Positions 14,764 to 20,508 of a stretch of 20,508 bases of DNA are shown one piece after another; the stretch's first letter is position 1, and each line of letters begins with the position of its first letter. The notes beneath the pieces were generated by a model, which did not search any database, was not told the origin of the DNA, and was given only the letters and a program-made list of their open reading frames with translations. A program made the translations under genes and the position numbers. The stretch is from CAYLJO01 sp964383905 (GTDB lineage: Bacteria; Acidobacteriota; Blastocatellia; Pyrinomonadales; Pyrinomonadaceae): assembly GCA_964383905.1 (NCBI GenBank), contig CAYLJO010000112.1, positions 1 through 20,508 of the forward strand. Reading direction: 5' to 3'.

Positions 14764-15798
14764 CTAAAGCGTGCGCGTAACTTTTGACAGCGAGCGGGGC
14801 GCGTCCGGGTTGAGTCCCTTCGCGTTGGCCAGCAGCGCCGCAAACAGTTGGCCGGGGATGATGTAGGGAATCGGGGACAGAAACTCGCCGAATTCACCCG
14901 GCATCATGATGGCGCGCGAACACGCGCTCGCCGCTTCTTCGTCGCTGGTGATCACCAGCGTGTCGGCGCGCAATTCGCGCAGTCGATTGATCAAGACCTT
15001 CATGCCGTCAAGCATCGCCCCGGGAGGGGCAAACAAGATGATCGGAAAATGGCGCTCGACGATCGCCAGGGGGCCGTGGAGAAAATCGGCGGACGAGAAG
15101 CGCTCCGCCACCACGTAGCAAGTTTCCATCAGTTTGAGGGCCATCTCGTAAGCATTGGCATAGCTCAGCCCGCGCCCGACAACCACACAGTTTTCCATGA
15201 AGACGTAGCGTTCGACGAGTTCCTTGATGGCCGTCTGTCGCTCGAGCGCGCGTGCGGTATATTCGGGGATCGCCTCGTAATCGAGTGGCGTGCCGGTGTG
15301 ATCGAGCGCCGCCGCCAGCATGTAAAAGAGCATCAGTTGACCGGTATAAGTTTTGGTGGCTGCCACGGACCGCTCCCGCCCGCCGTGCATCAGCAGTGTT
15401 TCGTCGACGAATTGAACCATTGATGAGGCGGGTTCATTGGTTATCCCGACCGTATGAGCCCCGCACGCGCGCGCCCTCTCCAGCACACGATTGATGTCTT
15501 CGCCCTCGCCGGATTGTGAGACGCCGATCACCAGCGCGCGCTCTAGCTTCAGGTTCGCGTTGTAAATCGTGTAGACCGACGGGGCGGAGAGCGAAACGGG
15601 AATGCCCGTCGTTATTTCGAGCAGGTAGCGGCCAAACAGCGCCGCGTTGTCAGAACTGCCGCGCGCGACCATCACAATGAGGTCAATATCGCGCTCTTTC
15701 AAAAATGCGCCGAGATGCGCGACTTTGCGGCGCTCTTCGCTGATCGTTCTTGCCAGCGCCGACGGTTGCTCGGCGATCTCCTGGAGCATCAATGACAA
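14764..15798 (-). CDS. SIS-domain sugar-phosphate isomerase/deaminase (GlmS C-half-like, NagB-II type)
   Basis: The protein has 344 residues and two SIS domains (about 35-165 and 190-330). It resembles the isomerase half of GlmS but lacks the N-terminal glutaminase. Visible motifs are ARGSSDNA (45-52) and SQSGEGED (94-101), the phosphate-binding loops, and SVAATKTYTGQL (144-155), matching the GlmS 'STKAFTTQ' region. Such proteins act on glucosamine-6-phosphate or related amino sugars; the NagB-II group deaminates glucosamine-6-phosphate. The exact substrate cannot be read here. A strong AAGGGG about nine bases upstream supports the TTG start at 15798; the ATG at 15789 is the alternative. No transport or amino-sugar kinase gene is adjacent. 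It could feed cell-wall or glycan precursors, but that is inference. Confidence 0.82.
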   Translation of the reverse strand: MSLMLQEIAEQPSALARTISEERRKVAHLGAFLKERDIDLIVMVARGSSDNAALFGRYLLEITTGIPVSLSAPSVYTIYNANLKLERALVIGVSQSGEGEDINRVLERARACGAHTVGITNEPASSMVQFVDETLLMHGGRERSVAATKTYTGQLMLFYMLAAALDHTGTPLDYEAIPEYTARALERQTAIKELVERYVFMENCVVVGRGLSYANAYEMALKLMETCYVVAERFSSADFLHGPLAIVERHFPIILFAPPGAMLDGMKVLINRLRELRADTLVITSDEEAASACSRAIMMPGEFGEFLSPIPYIIPGQLFAALLANAKGLNPDAPRSLSKVTRTL

Positions 15799-15932
15799 TG
15801 TTTTATTCCCCTTCCGAGAGCCATTACCGGCGATGGGTGTGGTTCTGTTGATAATTGGATTTTACCGCCGTAGTTCTCAGCTCAAGCGCTGCTACCAGCC
15901 GTATTTTACAACGAATGATACAAAGGCCTGAG

Positions 15933-16448
15933 TTATTCAATTCTTAGATTTAATCTCAAAGTGTTTGACCCTTTCTGGTTAAACCAGGCGACCTGCTCCT
16001 GAACCATGTCAAGCTCAAGGATGTACTCGCCGGGAGTCTGAGGGTACGTTATTCTCAAGAGGAGTTCCGCCTCATCACCCGGCTTAAGATCATAAGGGAG
16101 ATTACTTCTTCCATCATCAATTAAAAGTATCCTGCCGTTCCGATCGAGCCAGTGGTTGCCCAACTTGATCTGAAATCTACCGTCGCTTTGACCGAAGGCG
16201 GGCCAAACCGTATGACCTGTATTCTTGAGGATGACATGGATAGGCTCTTGCTGCCCTGCTCTGACGTTCATGAGTGGGTACGCCAAAGAGATGGCGGCGT
16301 TGAACGCCCCGTCAGGAAGGGGCGAATTGATTGAGGTTAAGCTGATCTGATCGGCGCTCGTGTCGCTCACTACCGAGAAGGCAGACCGGCAGCCGGCTTG
16401 TCCCGAGGTAAGGAAGCAAACCGCAAGACCAATGAAGATCAGCTTCAT
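15933..16448 (-). CDS. Exported Ig-like/beta-sandwich protein
   Basis: From the chosen ATG (16448) this 171-residue protein begins with a short signal peptide (MKLIFIGLAVCFLTSGQAGC). The Cys20 is in a poor lipobox (QAGC), so it may be a lipoprotein or simply cleaved. The rest looks like a beta-sandwich: PIHVILKNTGHTVWPAFG, KLGNHWLDRNGRI, PYDLKPGDEAELLLRI, PGEYILELDMVQEQVAWF. I recall this pattern (NTGxxVWP, GxHWLD, DLVxExVxWF) from uncharacterised extracytoplasmic domains near glycan or surface-polymer genes. The frame is open to a TTG at 16514, but that would place a basic segment ahead of the signal peptide. It follows the methyltransferase by about 80 bases, possibly as one unit. Function unknown. 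Confidence 0.65.
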   Translation of the reverse strand: MKLIFIGLAVCFLTSGQAGCRSAFSVVSDTSADQISLTSINSPLPDGAFNAAISLAYPLMNVRAGQQEPIHVILKNTGHTVWPAFGQSDGRFQIKLGNHWLDRNGRILLIDDGRSNLPYDLKPGDEAELLLRITYPQTPGEYILELDMVQEQVAWFNQKGSNTLRLNLRIE

Positions 16449-16526
16449 GAACACTTTTAACTTAAAGTGCTGTTTCCGTAATAGAATGATGAACCATGCA
16501 CGGCGGGCAACCAAAGTTCGGCACCG

Positions 16527-17528
16527 CTAGTCGAGACGCCCCCAGCCGCGCCAACTATTCTTATGATGCCACCCGATCACCACATCCTTCGCGCCCGCCT
16601 CGCGCCACCACTGCTCAAATTCAGCACGAGAAATATAAAAGGCCGTCGGCGCGACCAGATGATCAAACACTATTAAGTGCTGCTCACGCCAGCCGAACAT
16701 TGAAAGCGCATTCATGTAATCGTTGTAGAACAAGTTGTGGGCAAGCGCAGTGCCGCCCCCGTTGCGATTAAGCGGGCCGTAGACCAGCTTGGTCAGCGCA
16801 AACAAGGCTGCGGCCGGCACTTTTGACAGATGCAGCAGCACCCGGCGATTGATCCGCGAAGTGATACGCTCGCGCAAAGGACTGACCCAGCGAGTGATCC
16901 ACTCGTTGTTCTCCGTCCCATACACCCAAACCGAAAGATGCCCACCAGCTTTCACTTTTGATGCCAACGAATGAAAGCCTGCGCGCGGGTCGGGCAGGTG
17001 GTGGAGCACCCCGACGGAAAATCCGTAATCGAAGACGCGCGCGAAGGGAGGGCAATAAATATCTGCTTGAACAATATGTGCGTTCTCCAACCCGCGTGTT
17101 GCTGTAAAGGCCGTCTCAACCGCATCGCTGAGATCAATGCCAATTACGTCAAGCGCTCCCCAGCGGGCAGCAAGCTGCGTATGCCGTCCTTTCCCGCAGC
17201 CGCCTTCGACCACAACCTTACCTTTGAAGAACTCCGGCTTGACGGGCGCGATCCAGCCGAGGAATTGCTCCGCGTATTGCTCATTCTCACGCGTGAAATG
17301 CTGCCACTGCCAGCCAAAGCTTGCCGCCGTCGCCGCTTTGTCCGCTTCTACTTTATTAAAGTCAACGAAACGCGGCACGCCGCGCACGATCGGATAATGG
17401 TGAGCGCATGAAGCGCAATCCAGATCGCCCTCGACAATTTCTTTGCCGTCGCTCGTCGCTATCGAAAGTAAACGGATCGCGCCGCCGCACGACGGGCACG
17501 CAAGATACTGCAACAAATTCTGCTTCAT
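16527..17528 (-). CDS. Class I SAM-dependent methyltransferase with N-terminal zinc ribbon
   Basis: The protein has 333 residues. A Trm112-like zinc ribbon occupies 1-55 (C11-P-S-C14, C38-A-S-C41, HHYPIVRGVPRFV). The Rossmann methyltransferase fold starts at VVVEGGCGKGRH (105-116, motif I) with the SAM-ribose acid Asp132 (VIGIDLSD). HIVQADIYCPPF and DYGFSVGVLHHLPDP match motifs II-IV. The tail (NDYMNALSMFGWREQHL, then GWHHKNSWRGWG) resembles methyltransferases from glycan and natural-product clusters. The substrate is unknown. AAGG sits upstream of the ATG at 17528. The downstream exported protein hints at an envelope-related role, but no glycosyltransferase is nearby. Confidence 0.85.
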   Translation of the reverse strand: MKQNLLQYLACPSCGGAIRLLSIATSDGKEIVEGDLDCASCAHHYPIVRGVPRFVDFNKVEADKAATAASFGWQWQHFTRENEQYAEQFLGWIAPVKPEFFKGKVVVEGGCGKGRHTQLAARWGALDVIGIDLSDAVETAFTATRGLENAHIVQADIYCPPFARVFDYGFSVGVLHHLPDPRAGFHSLASKVKAGGHLSVWVYGTENNEWITRWVSPLRERITSRINRRVLLHLSKVPAAALFALTKLVYGPLNRNGGGTALAHNLFYNDYMNALSMFGWREQHLIVFDHLVAPTAFYISRAEFEQWWREAGAKDVVIGWHHKNSWRGWGRLD

Positions 17529-17604
17529 GCTATACCTTGCCCGCCTCTTCCCGACCGCTTTCCCTCTTTTGAATCATCAACCGTCGCTGCCGATAATGAT
17601 AAAT

Positions 17605-17618
17605 CGGGATACATCCCG
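17605..17618. repeat. CGGGAT-AC-ATCCCG perfect inverted repeat
   Basis: Six-base complementary arms with a two-base centre lie in the 158-base gap between the amidohydrolase and methyltransferase genes. It may be an operator-like palindrome or part of a 3' hairpin. No T-tract is adjacent. Confidence 0.4.
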
Positions 17619-17687
17619 CACGCCAGATCAAAACTTTTCTCTCAATTGAGTGCCTGCGCCCCTTGGCCGCCGGAAGACTGATATGCA

Positions 17688-19385
17688 TCAGCCGCGGTAG
17701 CCCGGCCCACGCAACACACGGCCGGATAGAGCGGTGGTGCGCTGGCCCTTGTCAACACTGATCTGGCCGTTGACGATAACGTAAGGAATGCCGGCCGGGT
17801 ATTGATTGGGGGCTTCGAACGACGCACGATCCTGCACGCGCGCTGGATCGAAGATGGTGAGGTCGGCGTACATCCTTTCGCGCACCAGCCCGCGGTCGCG
17901 CATTTGAACGCGCGCCGCCGCCAGGCCGGTCATCTTGTGAACGGCTTCTTCCAGTGTCAACAGGTGCTCATCGCGCACGTAGCGTGAGAGAATGCGCGGG
18001 TACGTCCCCCACGCGCGCGGGTGCGACTTGGTGGTGGAAAGCGGCCCGTCGGTGGCGCGCGCATCGTAATCCGTACAGATGCTCGTGAAAGGAGCACGCA
18101 ATGCCGCCCGCACATCGTCTTCCGACATCATGAAGTAGATTGCTCCTGTCTGGCCGCGGTCCGCAAGAATGAGATCGAAAAGCGCGTCGAGCGGGTCTTT
18201 CTGCTGCTCGGCAGCGATCTCAGAGATACGTTTGCCCTGCAAGTTTTCCAGATCACGGTTGACCACCGAGCCGATCAGCACACCGCTCGCTCCTCCGCTG
18301 CCCAGATAAATATTCTCCCACTCATTTGAGTCGGTCATAATCTCGCCTTTCAGCCGCGCCCGCACATTCGGGTCGCGCAAACGCGCGAGCATCCGCTCCG
18401 TGCCTCCTTCGAGTGCCCACGGCGGGAGGCAGGCCGTGAGCCCCGTCGCCGCCGCCGTATAGGGGTAAACATCGGCCATGACATCAAGACCACTTGCGCG
18501 TGCCGCCTCGATGCGCCTCACGACCTCAGGCATCCGCCCCCAGTTCTTCCTGTACGCCGTCTTGATGTGGAAAATTTCAACGGGAATGTTTGCGCGCCGT
18601 CCGATCTCGAATACCTCTTTGAGCGAATCGTCAAGCGCATTGGCCTCGCTGCGCTGGTGTGTCGCGTAGATGCCGCCATACCGGTGCGCCACTTTTGCCA
18701 ACTCGACGATCTCATCCGTCCGGGCGAAACGCGCAGGCACATATTGCAGCGAGGTCGAGACGCCGAGCGCGCCATCTTCCATCGCCGCCGCGACGAGGCG
18801 GCGCATCCGGTCCAATTCGGCGGGCGTCGGCGGACGATTGTCGAAGCCTACGACGTACTCGCGCACCTGTGTGGCGCCGACGTAGGTACCCAGGTTCACG
18901 CCCATGCCCTGCCGCTCAAGGCGGCGGAAATACTCGCCCAGCGTGCGCCAGTCGACCGTCAGATTATATCTTTTGTAAAAATCTGCGCCCTCCTGGATCA
19001 AACGCTCGTTTGTCGGGGCGATGGATTCGCCTTCGCCCGTAATCTCGGTCGTCACGCCCATCATAATTTTGCTCATGGCGCGCGGATCGATCAGCAGGGA
19101 AGTCTCGGATTGGCCCAGCATATCTATAAAACCGGGCGCGACGACAAGGCCGCGGGCGTCAATCGTGCGGCGTGCGCCTGCATTGCCCAGCCGGCCGATG
19201 CGCGCGATACGGTCGCCTTTAACCGCCACGTCCGCGTCGTAAGCCGGACGCCCCGTGCCATCAACGACCCGGCCGTTTTTAATGAGCAGGTCGTACTCAG
19301 GCGCGGCGGTGTTAGCATAAGGGATTGCGGCTGCCGGTACGGCTATCAATACCAACAGAAACATCTTGGTGGCTGTTAATCTCAT
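17688..19385 (-). CDS. Exported D-aminoacylase-like amidohydrolase with altered metal motif
   Basis: The protein has 565 residues. A signal peptide (about 1-24, hydrophobic core FLLVLIAVPAAAI) indicates export. The amidohydrolase-type beta-sandwich and TIM barrel follow: YDLLIKNGRVVDGTGRPAYDADV (31-53), VVAPGFID (81-88), GVTTEITGEGES (110-121), YATHQRSEA (240-248), IFHIKT (271-276), CTDYDA (437-442) and a C-terminal YADLTIFDP region. The barrel matches the N-acyl-D-amino acid deacylase family. The usual HxH after PGFID is replaced by MLGQSE, and the family's bridging Cys region (GNCG) reads GEGES. His243, His273 and Asp439 are kept. This fits a subfamily with a different metal site; the substrate is unknown. 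GGAG six bases before the ATG supports the start. It is divergent from murE. Confidence 0.85.
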   Translation of the reverse strand: MRLTATKMFLLVLIAVPAAAIPYANTAAPEYDLLIKNGRVVDGTGRPAYDADVAVKGDRIARIGRLGNAGARRTIDARGLVVAPGFIDMLGQSETSLLIDPRAMSKIMMGVTTEITGEGESIAPTNERLIQEGADFYKRYNLTVDWRTLGEYFRRLERQGMGVNLGTYVGATQVREYVVGFDNRPPTPAELDRMRRLVAAAMEDGALGVSTSLQYVPARFARTDEIVELAKVAHRYGGIYATHQRSEANALDDSLKEVFEIGRRANIPVEIFHIKTAYRKNWGRMPEVVRRIEAARASGLDVMADVYPYTAAATGLTACLPPWALEGGTERMLARLRDPNVRARLKGEIMTDSNEWENIYLGSGGASGVLIGSVVNRDLENLQGKRISEIAAEQQKDPLDALFDLILADRGQTGAIYFMMSEDDVRAALRAPFTSICTDYDARATDGPLSTTKSHPRAWGTYPRILSRYVRDEHLLTLEEAVHKMTGLAAARVQMRDRGLVRERMYADLTIFDPARVQDRASFEAPNQYPAGIPYVIVNGQISVDKGQRTTALSGRVLRGPGYRG

Positions 19386-19494
19386 AGAAACTCCGTGAAA
19401 CCAGAGATCGGTAAGGCAGGGCTCTTATCGTAATGCCTGGTGGTTCTGATGTCTACATTTATTGCCGGCTAGTGGCAAGAGTCTTCGACTGGTT

Positions 19495-19500
19495 TATAAT
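19495..19500 (+). promoter_or_regulatory. murE: Putative -10 box (TATAAT) of the murE promoter
   Basis: A perfect TATAAT lies about 50 bases upstream of the murE start in the divergent gap, with a weak TGGCAA 16 bases before it. The gap (19386-19550) would hold the promoters of both the amidohydrolase and murE. Confidence 0.4.
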
Positions 19501-19550
19501 CCTTAGCCGCGCCTGGCGGGCGCGCAAAAATAGATGGCGGACGGTAGAGA

Positions 19551-20508
19551 ATGGATGACTCAATACGACAACGGCAGGCGGTCACGCTCGGCGATGTGGC
19601 GCGGGCGGTGAAGGGGAGGCTGACGGGCGATGAAGGCGCAATAGTGACAGATGTCACGCACGATTCGCGGCGGGCGGGCGAGGGGAGTCTCTTTGTGGCG
19701 GTGCGCGGCGCGGTTGTTGACGCGCATCGTTTCATCGGTCAGGTGATGGAACGCGGCGCAGCCGGCGTCATCTCTGAAAGCGAGCGGCCCGCGGACTTTG
19801 GCGGCGCATGGCTGCGAGTAAGCGATGCGCGACAGGCGCTCGCGCTCGCCGCCGCGGAGGTCCATGGCCATCCATCGCGCGAGCTCGAGCTGGTCGGGAT
19901 CACGGGCACGAACGGCAAGACGACGACCACCTACCTTGTCGCAGCAATCGCAGAGGCCGCAGGCGAGCCGGTGGCAATGACCGGCACGGTTGAGTATCGC
20001 GTGGGCCACGAGCGCCATAAGGCCGAGCGCACCACCCCCGAAGCGAGCGACATGCAGCGCCTCCTGCGCCGCGCGGTCGAGGCCGGCTGCCACACAGCCG
20101 TGATGGAGTGTTCCTCGCAAGCCATTGACCTGCACCGTTGTGACGCGCTGCGCTTGAGCGTCGCCGTCTTCACCAACCTGACGCGCGATCACCTCGACTA
20201 CCACGGCACGATGGAAGCATATTTCGCGGCGAAGCGTCGCCTGTTCGATGGCAGCCTCGGCCAACCGCCCCGCGTCTCCGTTAGCAACGTTGACGATGCG
20301 CGCGGCGTTGAGCTGGCGCGCGATCTTGAGCGAGTGGGTCAACGCGTCACTACTTACGCGCTCAATGCGAAGGCGGACGTGGTGGCGAGCGGCGTCGAAC
20401 ACTCACTTGACGGGATGCGGTTTCGTCTACACACGCCGGCGGGTGAACGTGCGCTGCATTCGCCGCTGGTCGGTCGCCCGCATATCTACAACATTCTCGC
20501 CGCCGCGG
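19551..20508 (+). CDS. murE: UDP-MurNAc-dipeptide ligase MurE (5' part, runs off window)
   Basis: MurE adds the third amino acid, usually a diamino acid, to UDP-MurNAc-L-Ala-D-Glu in peptidoglycan synthesis. The frame from ATG 19551 is open to the window end, giving 319 residues of about 500. The N-terminal Mur domain has VTDVTHDSRRAGEGSLFVA (32-50). The ATP loop is GITGTNGKTTTT (116-127). TTPEASDMQRLL, MECSSQAIDLHR and LTRDHLDYHGTMEAY are the central-domain signatures, followed by AKRRLF with the lysine expected to be carbamylated. The usual ExSSH motif reads ECSSQ, with Gln for His. The residue that selects the third amino acid (DNPR or similar) lies beyond the window. In most bacteria mraY, murF and murD follow. 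A long reverse-strand frame here is a shadow of this GC-rich gene. Confidence 0.95.
   Translation, partial: MDDSIRQRQAVTLGDVARAVKGRLTGDEGAIVTDVTHDSRRAGEGSLFVAVRGAVVDAHRFIGQVMERGAAGVISESERPADFGGAWLRVSDARQALALAAAEVHGHPSRELELVGITGTNGKTTTTYLVAAIAEAAGEPVAMTGTVEYRVGHERHKAERTTPEASDMQRLLRRAVEAGCHTAVMECSSQAIDLHRCDALRLSVAVFTNLTRDHLDYHGTMEAYFAAKRRLFDGSLGQPPRVSVSNVDDARGVELARDLERVGQRVTTYALNAKADVVASGVEHSLDGMRFRLHTPAGERALHSPLVGRPHIYNILAAA

Noticed and set aside
17605..17618. CGGGATACATCCCG as an intrinsic terminator
   Set aside because: The stem is short with a two-base centre and no T-tract on either side.
18567..19379. Plus-strand frame opposite the amidohydrolase
   Set aside because: It is a shadow of a GC-rich coding region with no motif or ribosome binding site.
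19560..20402. Minus-strand frame (280 codons) at the right end
   Set aside because: It is antisense to murE, whose motifs are clear on the plus strand.

Overview
The window is a bacterial chromosomal segment with high-GC coding DNA. Nearly every gene lies on the minus strand. The gene content is mostly core: protein quality control (trigger factor, ClpP, ClpX, Lon), a ribosome-assembly GTPase (EngB), Rho, glycogen synthase, thioredoxin, adenylosuccinate synthetase, and the start of MurE on the plus strand. The gene order tig-clpP-clpX-lon-engB-rho, the Ser/Asn-rich Rho N-terminus, the 'VDQIIDRYVQAIGG' type domain at the left edge and the wordy repeats between genes suggest an Acidobacteriota member, possibly Blastocatellia. 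That placement is inference from pattern memory, not a search result.

Layout, left to right. (a) 1-848 is a rearranged tRNA locus. It holds the tail of a truncated plus-strand gene, an intact tRNA-Lys(UUU), an AT-richer HNH-nuclease gene whose stop codon lies inside that tRNA, and the 5' half of a second tRNA-Lys(UUU) broken in the anticodon loop. (b) 1084-4957 holds purA, a YkgJ-type Cys-cluster protein, trxA and glgA. (c) 5100-7424 holds rho and engB. (d) 7639-13951 is the proteostasis block, transcribed tig, clpP, a small free-standing ClpX-type zinc finger gene, clpX, lon. (e) 14043-14593 is a tRNA-Leu(UAG) with a second, intact HNH-nuclease gene immediately upstream on the same strand. 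(f) 14764-19385 holds a SIS-domain sugar-phosphate enzyme, an exported Ig-like protein, a methyltransferase with a zinc ribbon, and an exported D-aminoacylase-like amidohydrolase. (g) 19551 to the end is the 5' part of murE, divergent from (f).

The proteostasis genes form one functional group. Trigger factor binds nascent chains, ClpX unfolds substrates for ClpP, and Lon degrades misfolded proteins. The extra zinc-finger gene between clpP and clpX copies only the adaptor-binding N-domain of ClpX and keeps its protein sequence despite many silent changes. It is a good candidate for a trans-acting modulator of ClpXP. The second unusual theme is two HNH genes, each directly upstream of a tRNA on the same strand. 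In one case the layout looks like an element that broke a resident tRNA-Lys gene and carries a replacement tRNA with the same anticodon.

No CRISPR array, insertion sequence, rRNA or replication origin was seen. Several intergenic gaps carry short-word repeats that can fold into hairpins.
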